In this document: positions 1-8,205 of the stretch, in pieces
Layout: each line of letters begins with the position of its first letter
Position numbering within the stretch: the first letter of the stretch is position 1
Origin: DATKJY01 sp964540105
Lineage (GTDB): Bacteria; Zixibacteria; MSB-5A5; GN15; FEB-12
Direction: 5' to 3'
Length of the DNA stretch: 64,000 bases
NCBI GenBank assembly: GCA_964540105.1
Contig: CAZILL010000002.1
Coordinates: 186,001-250,000, forward strand
Translations under genes and position numbers: made by a program
Notes under the pieces: model-generated
What the model was told of the DNA's origin: nothing
Seen by the model: the letters and a program-made list of their open reading frames with translations, nothing else
Databases searched by the model: none

Positions 1-897
1 CGGATTCACTGTACAGAGATGACGAACGATCTCCGCCTTTTGTGTGCGATATTGCGCGTCCCCCTTTTGTCTGGTTATATCCTCGCGGATTTTCAATCGC
101 AACTCGAGCGCGGTTTCCGCCTGGCCGGTCTGTTTGGCGAACGCGTCGTCAAACTCCGGCATCAGTCGCTCTTTGACCGACTTGACTGTGCAGAGATACT
201 TTAGCTCTGCTCCTGCGAAGAGAGCGTCTGAGTAGTCGCTCGGGTATTTTACCTCGATCTCCTTCTGGTCGCCGACTTTCATTCCGGGGAGCTGCTGGCG
301 AAATTCCTTCACGGTCATGGCATTTCCCAAATCAACTTCGGAGTTCGGAAAGCTGTCGGTCTTGAGCACAAGTTTCGGGTCATGAATCTTCTTTAGGTCA
401 ACAACGACCAGGTCCCCGTCGCGCGCCTCACGCTCTACGACGCGCAGATCGGAATATTTCTTGCGGATATACTCGACCACTTCACTGACCTCGTGATCTG
501 CGACCTCAAGCGGCGCGGAGGTCACGGTCAGGTCGTCGTACTTGACCGTGGTCACTTCCGGCATCACTTCGACGGTCGCGCTGTACACAAGGCTGCCATC
601 GTCGCCAAACTTCAGGTCTGTGAGCGTGGGCCGGGACGCGACATTGAGATCCTTCTCCTTGACCGCTTCGGGGAGAGTATCTTTGATCAGCTCATCAACG
701 ACATCTGCCTTCACCTGTTCGGCGTACAGGCTCTTCACCAGATTCATCGGGGCCTTCCCTTTACGGAACCCCTTGAGCACGACCGAGCGCTTTACCTCGG
801 CGAACATTTTGTCTGTTTCGGACTTCACCCGATCGGCCGGAACTTCGACCATCAGTTCCCGCTTGAGTCCTTCACCGTGTTTCAATTCAACTTTCAC
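1..897 (-). CDS. tig: Trigger factor, N-terminal and middle part (3' end beyond window)
   Basis: Ribosome-associated chaperone with peptidyl-prolyl isomerase activity that meets nascent chains at the exit tunnel. About 299 codons are visible; the stop codon and much of the C-terminal arm lie outside the window. The ribosome-docking signature GFRKGKAP is at residues 43-50, followed by the end of the N domain. An FKBP-like domain starts near residue 160 (GDLVVVDL) and helical C-domain sequence follows (MPEFDDAFAKQTG). The GTG start at 897 gives the family-normal N-terminus KVELKHGEG and has a GGAGTGAGG ribosome site a few bases upstream. A tRNA-Leu lies 46 bases upstream on the same strand. The family assignment is firm; only completeness is unknown. 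Confidence 0.95.
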   Translation of the reverse strand, partial: MKVELKHGEGLKRELMVEVPADRVKSETDKMFAEVKRSVVLKGFRKGKAPMNLVKSLYAEQVKADVVDELIKDTLPEAVKEKDLNVASRPTLTDLKFGDDGSLVYSATVEVMPEVTTVKYDDLTVTSAPLEVADHEVSEVVEYIRKKYSDLRVVEREARDGDLVVVDLKKIHDPKLVLKTDSFPNSEVDLGNAMTVKEFRQQLPGMKVGDQKEIEVKYPSDYSDALFAGAELKYLCTVKSVKERLMPEFDDAFAKQTGQAETALELRLKIREDITRQKGDAQYRTQKAEIVRHLCTVNP

Positions 898-943
898 AAA
901 CCCTCACTCCAAAGGAGAAATCTATTTTTGTCAATGCGATGCC

Positions 944-1028
<85 letters not shown>

Positions 1029-1275
1029 GCCTATTGTCCGGCAATACGTTACGAAAACGCACTCCGGTCGGCAAGCGATTCTTGAGGGGGGACCGAAAAG
1101 GGAGCTTTGAAGCTGCGGCGCCGGTTTCACGCGATCAGCGTGCAACTCGTCCCACACAAACGGATGCCCATGATCCTTCAGCGGAAGGGAAGTTTCTCTG
1201 ATCAGATGCAGCTGGGTCAGGAGCGGGAGGTATTGTAACCCGCCCGCTTTGCCTCACCGAACCACTATCGCGCCT

Positions 1276-1767
1276 CTACTTCTTACCCTCAGTACCGGCC
1301 GGTTTCGGTTTGGCGGTCATCGCCGCCATCGCCTCGGCGCTCTTCTTGCCGAAGTCCTGAATCTTCGCGACCATGGTCGAATCACTCGACGTGTACACGA
1401 CAATAATCGATTCCCCGCGATCAATTTGATCGGGCATCACGCCCGACATCATCAACTGCCCCAGCGTCGTGCAATGCGGACAAGTGTATACCTGTTTGCC
1501 AGCCCGCAGGTCTTTGACTACCGACTGCATGGCTATTTGCGCCTTGTGAAACACCGGAATGAAGTCCTTTTCGATGTGCGTGATTGACAGCGTGCCGTTG
1601 TGCAAGTTGTGGTACTCGCTCTTCATATGTTCGACCAGCCCCGGCTGAGCGGCGAGCTTGTTGCAGAATTCGCACTTCTCGAGATCAAACCACGGACTCT
1701 CTTCGGCGACTGCCGCCAGCGTCAGCAGACTGACGGATGCCATGACTACGAGCAGGGTTCGACGCAT
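1276..1767 (-). CDS. Small exported protein with two CXXC motifs
   Basis: 163 residues, function not recognised. A typical Sec signal peptide covers residues 1-21, with a likely cut after AVA. The mature part has two CXXC pairs, CEFC at residues 32-35 and CPHC at 96-99, which could bind metal or form redox disulfides. The C-terminus is Ala/Lys/Pro-rich. An in-frame upstream start at 1833 exists, but the ATG at 1767 is preceded by an AAGGAGGA ribosome site at ideal distance and begins the signal peptide directly, so it is chosen. The gene stands alone between tRNA-Leu and the FISUMP gene. A periplasmic metal-sensing or thiol role is only a guess. Confidence 0.8.
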   Translation of the reverse strand: MRRTLLVVMASVSLLTLAAVAEESPWFDLEKCEFCNKLAAQPGLVEHMKSEYHNLHNGTLSITHIEKDFIPVFHKAQIAMQSVVKDLRAGKQVYTCPHCTTLGQLMMSGVMPDQIDRGESIIVVYTSSDSTMVAKIQDFGKKSAEAMAAMTAKPKPAGTEGKK

Positions 1768-2042
1768 ACTATTCCTCCTTGGGTTATTTTGTGTGACATC
1801 GCTTGAACCGGCGAAAATATAATCGACGCTCACCGGAGTTGCAAGCTTGTCGATTCTGACGGGGCGATCACTACTCCTCTTAACGAATATCCTCGTGCTC
1901 TCCGAGGTGATTCGACAATGAACCGACCTCCATGATGCAAGAACTCCCTCTGGCCGCCACCAAAGGGAGTCTGTTGAGTTTGTTTAAGCTCCTGATCGCC
2001 GCTGTCGTCGGGCGTCAGGGCCTCGTCGCAGGAACTTGAGTA

Positions 2043-2969
2043 TCAATCTTTGACGCAGCGGATAGAGTACCCGTAGGTCTTAGAAACAACACTGGGGTAG
2101 GTTGCAGAAGAGTTGTACAGCATATAGCTGTAACTACCTGCCTCAGTAATAACCTCTTTTGAGGACCAAAAGAGGGCGCCACCGCCCATATTAAAGTAAA
2201 TGCCGCCGTTGACGCGGGCGCCGCTGGGTAACCCAGAAAAGCCACTCTCGTTGGTGGCGCCCGTATTAGGGCTCAGCCAATGCGTGGCCCCGGGTTCTTT
2301 CATTTTTCCGCCTGCAACCTCATTCCCCCCAAGATAGTCAACCAACGTCTGCATCTCAGCATCGGTCGGCACATGCCACCCATAGGGCGCTATCTTGCGG
2401 TTGTCAGCCGCGGCGTACCAGTTGTACAGCCGGCCATAACTGGAAACATTATTTACATCGTTATCGTAATCGCAATAGGCACCGGTATTAAGACCCGACC
2501 ACGTCCCCGCACTGGTCACATTTGGTATCGCGTCCCCATTACGGTAGTGGGTCACCTTCAGGTTCTCCGCCATCCACACCTGACTGCCAATAGTCACCGT
2601 CCGGTAAACGTTGCCGTCGACATCTCGCACGGTACCCGGGCATGATTGCAGAGGCGCGGTTAAGTTCAGGTAGTCGATCACCGCGAATAGATCTCCGATA
2701 TCCACAGTTCCGTCGATGTTGCTATCATTTTCGTCGGCACAGTCGGAGAGCGGAACACTAGTGCCGAGATAATCCACTATGGCGAAAGCATCCGAGATAT
2801 CGGTCACATCGTCTGCAGAACCATCGGCGTTTCCGGTCGTGTTGGCGCAACAGGTGGGAACAGTACTGACTTCGCTCTTGAAGCTACCATCCGGCATTTG
2901 CGCGAATCCTGTCGAAACAAGACAGCACAATACCGTAATAGTCAGAATGGGGTTAACGTGTCTTGACAC
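2043..2969 (-). CDS. Exported FISUMP-domain protein with dockerin-like repeats
   Basis: 308 residues with a signal peptide (cut near GFA-QMP). Two dockerin-like Ca-binding repeats follow (roughly residues 45-105, VTDISDAFAIVDYL and VDIGDLFAVIDYL). The rest is a Fibrobacter succinogenes major paralogous domain: VRDVDGNVYRTVTIGSQVWM, then the YNWYAA and GWHVPTDAEM blocks, ending YSIRCVKD. Such proteins are secreted or surface-exposed in FCB bacteria; their molecular role is unknown. The ORF extends to TTG at 2990, but that codon lies within the AGAGGAGG ribosome site, so the GTG at 2969, nine bases downstream of AGGAGG, is the better start. Having the dockerin repeats at the N-terminus rather than the C-terminus is less usual. 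Confidence 0.85.
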   Translation of the reverse strand: MSRHVNPILTITVLCCLVSTGFAQMPDGSFKSEVSTVPTCCANTTGNADGSADDVTDISDAFAIVDYLGTSVPLSDCADENDSNIDGTVDIGDLFAVIDYLNLTAPLQSCPGTVRDVDGNVYRTVTIGSQVWMAENLKVTHYRNGDAIPNVTSAGTWSGLNTGAYCDYDNDVNNVSSYGRLYNWYAAADNRKIAPYGWHVPTDAEMQTLVDYLGGNEVAGGKMKEPGATHWLSPNTGATNESGFSGLPSGARVNGGIYFNMGGGALFWSSKEVITEAGSYSYMLYNSSATYPSVVSKTYGYSIRCVKD

Positions 2970-3142
2970 AGCGTGATACCTCCTCTCCAAGTTCGTGTAA
3001 TGTGTATGAACTGGCCTCTGTACGGTTCAGAACGACGACCTTATACTACAAAATCGAGTCAATCTTGTCAAGTACAAACACATACCCACACGGCAGAGGC
3101 CCCCTGCACTCACCTATCCACACATCGTCGCCAAGCGACTTG

Positions 3143-4762
3143 TCACCCCATAAACGGGTACTTGTAATCCGTTGGCGGGACGAAATTCTCCTTGATCGAT
3201 CGCGGTGACGTCCAGCGCAGGAGATTCTGTATCCCGCCCGCTTTGTCGTTTGTCCCCGACGCCCGCCCCCCCCCAAACGGTTGCTGTCCGACCACGGCGC
3301 CGGTCGGCTTGTCGTTGATGTAGAAATTCCCCGCCGCGTGACGCAGTGTCCGCTCGGCCAACTCGATACTCTTGCGATCAGTGGCGAAGATTGCGCCGGT
3401 CAGCGCGTACGGTGATGTGGAGTCCACCAGATGCAGCGTCTTGGCGAATTCACTATCCTCATAGATGTAGAGAGTCACGACCGGGCCAAAGATCTCCTCT
3501 TCGAGCAACTTGAAGTGCGGGTCGGTTGTCACGACCACCGTCGGCTTGATGAAGTACCCGTTGGTTTTGTCGTATGTCCCGCCGCACAGGACTTCTGCAT
3601 CCTTGGCCTTCTTCGCGTAATCGATGTAGGCTGTTATCGTGTCAAAAGCCCCCTCATCGATTACGGCATTGACAAAATTGCCGAACTCCTCCGGATCCCC
3701 CATCTTCAGCTCGTTCACCTGCCGCACCAAAATCTCTTTGATCTGCGGCCAGAGTGATTTCGGGAGATAGCAGCGCGACGACGCCGAACATTTCTGCCCC
3801 TGGTACTCAAACGAACCGCGCGTGATCGCCGTTGCCACCTGAGCGGCCTGTGCCGATGGATGCGCTGCAATGAAGTCCTTCCCCCCCGTTTCGCCAACCA
3901 ATCGCGGGTAGGTTCGATATCCCGCGATATTGGTCCCGACCGTCTTCCACATTGAGTGAAACACGCTGGTCGAGCCGGTGAAATGGATTCCAGCCAGATG
4001 TTCATTCCTGAGCACCAGTTCCCCGACCGCCGAGCCGCGCGCAAAGATCAGGTTGATCACACCATCGGGGATTCCTGACTCGCGCAGAATCTTCATGATA
4101 AAGTGCGACGTGTAGATCGCGGTCGATGCTGGTTTCCACACTACCACATTTCCCATGACCGCCGGAGCGGTTGGCAGGTTGCCGTTGATAGAAATGAAAT
4201 TGAACGGCGTCACCGCAAACACAAAACCTTCGAGCGGGCGATGATCGGTGCGATCCCAGATCGTCGGTGCGCTCGCCGGTTGGATATCGTAGATCTGTTG
4301 CATGAACCAGGCGTTGAACCGCAGGAAGTCCACGAGTTCACACACCGCGTCAATTTCTGCCTGATAGATGTTCTTCGAGTGCGCCAGCATCGCGGCACCG
4401 TTCATGACATAACGATACGGTCCCGCGATCAGGTCGGCCGCTTTGAGGAAGATCGCTGCGCGATGTTCCCAGGGGAGCATCGACCAGCTCTTCGAGGCCT
4501 CCACCGACGCCTCCACGGCCGCCCTGACTTCCGTTTCCCCGCCCTGATAGTAATATCCCAGGACCTGCTTGAGATTGTGTGGGGAACGGATCTCGATCTT
4601 CGTTCCGGTCCTGACCTCTTTGCCGCCGATATACATCGGAATCTCGATCGGCTTTGCTTTCAACTCCGCGAGCGCCTTCTGAATTGCTGTTCGCTCAGGC
4701 GATCCGGGCGCATAATTGAGCACCGGCTCGTTTTTCGGCGCTGGAACTCGATAATTACCCAT
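3143..4762 (-). CDS. pruA: 1-pyrroline-5-carboxylate (L-glutamate gamma-semialdehyde) dehydrogenase
   Basis: 539 residues of the aldehyde dehydrogenase superfamily. It oxidises glutamate semialdehyde, from P5C, to glutamate with NAD+, the second step of proline catabolism, in the cytosol. The stand-alone P5CDH type is indicated by the conserved N-terminal extension (EPVLNYAPGSPER), the NAD site FTGSTSVF, the general-base Glu in VGETGGKD, the nucleophile Cys in GQKCSASSR and the C-terminal PFGGGRASGTNDKAGG. The length matches the ALDH4/P5CDH1 family. The start is ATG at 4762 with GGAGA ten bases upstream. No proline dehydrogenase gene is adjacent, so PRODH must be encoded elsewhere. A weak promoter candidate (TTGTGC, 17-base spacer, TAAAAC on the minus strand) lies at 4834-4806. 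Confidence 0.95.
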   Translation of the reverse strand: MGNYRVPAPKNEPVLNYAPGSPERTAIQKALAELKAKPIEIPMYIGGKEVRTGTKIEIRSPHNLKQVLGYYYQGGETEVRAAVEASVEASKSWSMLPWEHRAAIFLKAADLIAGPYRYVMNGAAMLAHSKNIYQAEIDAVCELVDFLRFNAWFMQQIYDIQPASAPTIWDRTDHRPLEGFVFAVTPFNFISINGNLPTAPAVMGNVVVWKPASTAIYTSHFIMKILRESGIPDGVINLIFARGSAVGELVLRNEHLAGIHFTGSTSVFHSMWKTVGTNIAGYRTYPRLVGETGGKDFIAAHPSAQAAQVATAITRGSFEYQGQKCSASSRCYLPKSLWPQIKEILVRQVNELKMGDPEEFGNFVNAVIDEGAFDTITAYIDYAKKAKDAEVLCGGTYDKTNGYFIKPTVVVTTDPHFKLLEEEIFGPVVTLYIYEDSEFAKTLHLVDSTSPYALTGAIFATDRKSIELAERTLRHAAGNFYINDKPTGAVVGQQPFGGGRASGTNDKAGGIQNLLRWTSPRSIKENFVPPTDYKYPFMG

Positions 4763-4908
4763 TGAGACTTGGTCTCCTTATCTTTCTCATTGTTCGCTTA
4801 GCAGCGTTTTATCAGACCGCAATGATATGCACAAACCGCTCCTGCGGCAAGCGGTGCCGTTTCTTAGGGGCTTGTTGAAGAACTTCCCTCACCCGTCGCT
4901 TCGCGTCA

Positions 4909-4932
4909 CCCTCTCCCAAGCATGGGAGAGGG
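4909..4932. repeat. Perfect 10-bp inverted repeat, possible dispersed palindromic repeat unit
   Basis: CCCTCTCCCA, a four-base loop AGCA, then TGGGAGAGGG. The arms match perfectly and no T-run follows, so this is not an obvious terminator. The flank (CTTGTTGAAGAACTTCCCTC) and the pyrimidine-rich core resemble small intergenic palindromes that occur in many copies in some genomes. Only one copy is present in this window, so its repeat status is unproven. Confidence 0.5.
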
Positions 4933-5046
4933 GCTTCAACTTGTTGCGGCAGGTCTTAGTCCTCGCGCTCAGTGGGGGACCTTGACCTGCCGCGCTGCCA
5001 AAGTTCTGTCATCGCTTTGAATAGGGGATGTAGAGGACAATGAAAG

Positions 5047-5119
5047 TGACCCCAACGGGAGTCGAACCCGTGTTACCGCCGTGAAAGGGCGATGTCCTAG
5101 GCCACTAGACGATGGGGTC
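5047..5119 (-). tRNA. tRNA-Glu(UUC)
   Basis: On the minus strand the acceptor GACCCCA pairs with TGGGGTC, with discriminator A at 5047. The anticodon loop CTTTCAC places TTC at 34-36, reading GAA/GAG. The T-arm ACGGGTTCGACTCCCGT is complete. No CCA is encoded, unlike the tRNA-Leu gene at 944, so the end must be added by a CCA-adding enzyme. Confidence 0.95.
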
Positions 5120-5290
5120 AATCACGGTGGACCAGAAGCGGCCAATTATACGGCATTCCTCAGCCAAGTCAAGCCCGCAATCTCCCGCAGATTATAGTTT
5201 TGCCAATCCTCGCTTCTAGCTCACGCCCGACACGCTGGCACAATAGCTCCGCAGAATCTTCAGGAATAGTGGCGACTCGCAAATCCACTA

Positions 5291-5319
5291 TTGCTCAGAT
5301 TGACCCCAGCCGTTATATT
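5291..5319 (+). promoter_or_regulatory. Promoter candidate for the lipoprotein gene at 5404
   Basis: TTGCTC (5291-5296), a 17-base spacer, then TATATT (5314-5319). It would give a leader of about 80 bases. The TATATT -10 box recurs at several other promoters in this window. Confidence 0.5.
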
Positions 5320-5403
5320 CGTTGCATCAGCACGACTTGTGCCCAGGATTTTTCATGGCCAGGGCGCTAACTCGTCGACGGACGTAGAAGGGAGAAGGCC
5401 GTT

Positions 5404-6654
5404 ATGAGAACAGTAATCATCGCCTTGTTGGCGGCCATTGCAGGTCTCATTTCCTGCGACAGAAGTACAGTAAACAACTATGGCACGAATCTCACCGGCA
5501 TTGTCGGCAATGTGACGCCAGCCGATGGCGGCGAAGCGTTGGCCGTCAATGGAGTCGATACCTTCTTCACCCAGATTTACAGTGACGGGTTCTTCATCCA
5601 CGAAGGGCTCCGGGCCGGCATCTATCGAGTGATCATTCAGCCTGATCACTACTCGCGCCGGCAGGTCTCGGATGTGATAGTCGTGACGGGGGAATTTACG
5701 CAGCTGAAACAAATTTCCCTCTCCACGTATCCATACCCGTTCTACCTCAGTTCGCCGCAGGATGGGTCGGTCAATGTCTCGAGGTATGCAGCCGAACGGA
5801 TTTACTTGTACACAGACGAGGGACTGGATACGGCTTCCCTTGCCGAGGCGACATCGTTCGATCCGCCCTTGCCCGGCAAATGGTCAACTACCGGTAACAA
5901 GGGAATCGTCTACATGGCTTCAACGCCTCTTCGAACAGGTACGACCTACCGCCTGACACTTGCCACGACCGCTCGAACGTTGGCAGGTTCGCCACTTGAA
6001 AAGGAACTGTGCCTGAGATTCTCGACGGAACCACTGAGGGCCATGGTGGGCCAACTGCCACTTGGGATAGACGGTGGCGTCCGTTTGAGAGACTTTTCCC
6101 CAAGGGTGCAATTCAACGACAGCGTGGTCGTTGATTCGGCCTCAAGGGCGATTCGCTTTGAGCCGGACATCGAAGGTGAATGGTTTTCTGTATTTTCGAG
6201 TTATCGGGAGGGCTACCTAAGGTTCCTGCCAAGCAATGGGCAACTCGAGCCTGAGGCATCGTATCGAATGATCGTTAGCGATCGGGTCAATCTGATTGGC
6301 ACGGTTCATCTTCTGACGCCTGATACCACTTCATTCATCACCGAACCTTACGGCGTGACTGATTACTATCCGCGCCATGGCCAGATCTCATCTCCAACTT
6401 CGTCAGTATGGCTTGAGTTTAACACGACAATGAACACGACGTCGGTCGAGTCCGCATTTACGCTGACCGACGCTGACAGCAATCTCATCGCCGGAGCCTA
6501 TCAGTGGTCTGGAATGTCCGCCGTCGCCTTTCATCCCGAATCTGGGGCATTACAGAGCGGGCAAACCTACAGGATACGACTAGCCACCACCGCCCGAACC
6601 GTTTCTGGGGTGAATCTGAAGCATGAGTATCAGTCCGTGTTTATGGTATACTGA
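5404..6654 (+). CDS. Lipoprotein with bacterial Ig-like (Big_5/SbsA-type) modules
   Basis: 416 residues. A lipoprotein signal peptide ends in GLISC, so the mature protein is probably lipid-anchored to an envelope membrane. After a carboxypeptidase-regulatory-like segment (GIVGNVTPADGGEALAVNG) come about three repeats of the Big_5-like pattern: a strand with a hydrophobic/Asp-Thr core, then YRLTLATTARTLAG or YRIRLATTARTVSG, the hallmark closing strand. No enzyme motif is seen, so an adhesive or scaffolding role is likely. The ATG at 5404 has GGGAGAAGG eight bases upstream. The next gene starts 197 bases downstream. Confidence 0.8.
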   Translation: MRTVIIALLAAIAGLISCDRSTVNNYGTNLTGIVGNVTPADGGEALAVNGVDTFFTQIYSDGFFIHEGLRAGIYRVIIQPDHYSRRQVSDVIVVTGEFTQLKQISLSTYPYPFYLSSPQDGSVNVSRYAAERIYLYTDEGLDTASLAEATSFDPPLPGKWSTTGNKGIVYMASTPLRTGTTYRLTLATTARTLAGSPLEKELCLRFSTEPLRAMVGQLPLGIDGGVRLRDFSPRVQFNDSVVVDSASRAIRFEPDIEGEWFSVFSSYREGYLRFLPSNGQLEPEASYRMIVSDRVNLIGTVHLLTPDTTSFITEPYGVTDYYPRHGQISSPTSSVWLEFNTTMNTTSVESAFTLTDADSNLIAGAYQWSGMSAVAFHPESGALQSGQTYRIRLATTARTVSGVNLKHEYQSVFMVY

Positions 6655-6851
6655 GCCGTAATCTACCGAGTCCGGTGTCACGGTTGCGCGCCTGATTTCG
6701 CTTGACAAACAGGGACTCACAACGCATTATTGGGTATCTGCCCGCAACAGTGCTCGCGGGGATAGGTACAAACTCTAACTCCTCGTCTTCCCCCCTCCCT
6801 TTGGGAGGAGTGGCCGATATGAAAAGTGTGTCTGTCAGCAAGGAGCAAACC

Positions 6852-8051
6852 ATGATCCTCACCAATCCTTTCCGCATTACCGGCTGTCTGCTGCTGGTAG
6901 CCGCTTTGATCGTCATCACCTTCGCACCCTTGTCGCACGCGCTCGGGTCGCGGGTGCATGTGCGAATGGATCCCGTGACGATTTGTCAGCCCGAAGCCAT
7001 GGACACGCTGACCATTTATCTCGAGAATCCACTCGATTCGATAGCCGCGCTCAAGATTTGGCTTCAGCTTGACAGGCCTGACATATGCAAATTCATGCCG
7101 GGTTTCGATACCACCGGAACGTTGCTTTCCGGATGGGAGTTCATTGATGTCCGATCACTTGTGCCGGGGGGAACGGATGTGCAGATTGTGGCGACCGCCG
7201 AAGGCCCGCCCTATACACCCCCGTTCAAGCGGGGCTTTCCTCCCCACCCCAATTCGGGTCGAATCCCCTTGATACGGATTCCGGTCAAACTCCTGCCAAT
7301 CGCTGATACCATGTTTATGCCAACCGCAGCAGTTCTGGCCTTCAATTCCACCTCTTGGCTTCAGTTCTCCGATCCCAATGGCAACTTGATTGGACTCAGT
7401 CACTACTATGTGTGGGACACCCTCTGCTTCCGCTGCCTACAGCCCAGTCCAACCGGCTGTCTTCAGTGGCAGCGGGTCACGACCCCCCCGTGCGATTCCT
7501 CGTTCATCACTGTCGACACCATTCCGTATCTTGACACCAATCTGGTCTATGCTGACAACAGTACCATCAGCAGATGCTGCCCTGTTGTGCTCGCCGGCGA
7601 CGTCGACGGCAACGGTATCACCATGAGCGTTTCTGATCTCGTCGCTCTGATTCGATTTGTCTCTACAGGAGCGCCTCCCCTGCCGGACTACATGAACGCG
7701 GATGTCACCGGCGATTGCCGTATCTCGTGGGCCGATGTCTGGCGCTACGACAGCCTCTTTGTGTATGGCTGCGGAGACATCTTGCCCTGCTATCCTTTTG
7801 CCCTCTGCACGTGCCCCAGTCCGGTGCGCTATTGCTGTCAGAATGGACGAGGGAACGTGACCGGTGAAGGTTCCGACGTCGTGGACATCGAGGATCTCTT
7901 CGCTCTCATTGACCACCTGACCGGAGCCGGAACAGCGGGCTGTGTCGAGGAGGCCGACGTTGACGCCAGCGGTTCGATTGACATTTCCGATGCTATGGCT
8001 CTTGTGGATTTCCTTGGGGGAGCGGTGCTCGGTCTTCCCATCTGTCCGTAG
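6852..8051 (+). CDS. Exported protein with cohesin-like N-domain and dockerin-like repeats
   Basis: 399 residues with a signal peptide (cut after SHA). The next ~130 residues (VHVRMDPVTICQPEAMDTLT...) resemble the cohesin/transthyretin-like sheet found in front of dockerin repeats in Zixibacteria-type proteins. Two dockerin-like pairs follow, near residue 249 (GDVDGNG...VSDLVALIRFV, then MNADVTGDCRISWADV) and residues 343-390 (VVDIEDLFALIDHL, then VDASGSIDISDAMALVDFL). Many cysteines in the CC/CXC segment (residues 240-330) suggest disulfides. An in-frame start at 6702 was rejected because the ATG at 6852 has AAGGAGC six bases upstream and starts the signal peptide. The binding partner is unknown. 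Confidence 0.8.
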   Translation: MILTNPFRITGCLLLVAALIVITFAPLSHALGSRVHVRMDPVTICQPEAMDTLTIYLENPLDSIAALKIWLQLDRPDICKFMPGFDTTGTLLSGWEFIDVRSLVPGGTDVQIVATAEGPPYTPPFKRGFPPHPNSGRIPLIRIPVKLLPIADTMFMPTAAVLAFNSTSWLQFSDPNGNLIGLSHYYVWDTLCFRCLQPSPTGCLQWQRVTTPPCDSSFITVDTIPYLDTNLVYADNSTISRCCPVVLAGDVDGNGITMSVSDLVALIRFVSTGAPPLPDYMNADVTGDCRISWADVWRYDSLFVYGCGDILPCYPFALCTCPSPVRYCCQNGRGNVTGEGSDVVDIEDLFALIDHLTGAGTAGCVEEADVDASGSIDISDAMALVDFLGGAVLGLPICP

Positions 8052-8073
8052 GCCACGGTCCTTCAGCAATCGG

Positions 8074-8157
8074 GGAGGTCTCTAAACCTCCTGGTAACAG
8101 TTCGCGGGAAGCCGCACGGCCGAGGCCAAAGCAGACTCGGATTCTCCTTGTGCGGTT
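8074..8157 (+). other. Possible folded RNA element upstream of the 882-aa secreted protein gene
   Basis: Two adjacent inverted-repeat structures lie in the 154-base gap. The first hairpin is GGAGGT (8074-8079), a six-base loop and ACCTCC (8086-8091). The second is a longer arm: AGCCGCAC (8110-8117) pairs with GTGCGGTT (8150-8157), enclosing CCGAG (8120-8124) paired with CTCGG (8136-8140). The AGC/GTT base with one G-T pair recalls domain V of group II introns, but the inner part does not fit and no reverse transcriptase is nearby. It could be a leader structure for the gene at 8206, or chance. Confidence 0.3.
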
Positions 8158-8205
8158 CAGGTTTCTCCGTTATCTTCACCGCTAAAGTGTGATGATAGTG
8201 AACAA

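Noticed and set aside
3255..3280. Run of C (about 3265-3275) as a slippage or repeat element
   Set aside because: It lies inside pruA, encodes part of its glycine-rich PFGGGRASG stretch and keeps the frame.
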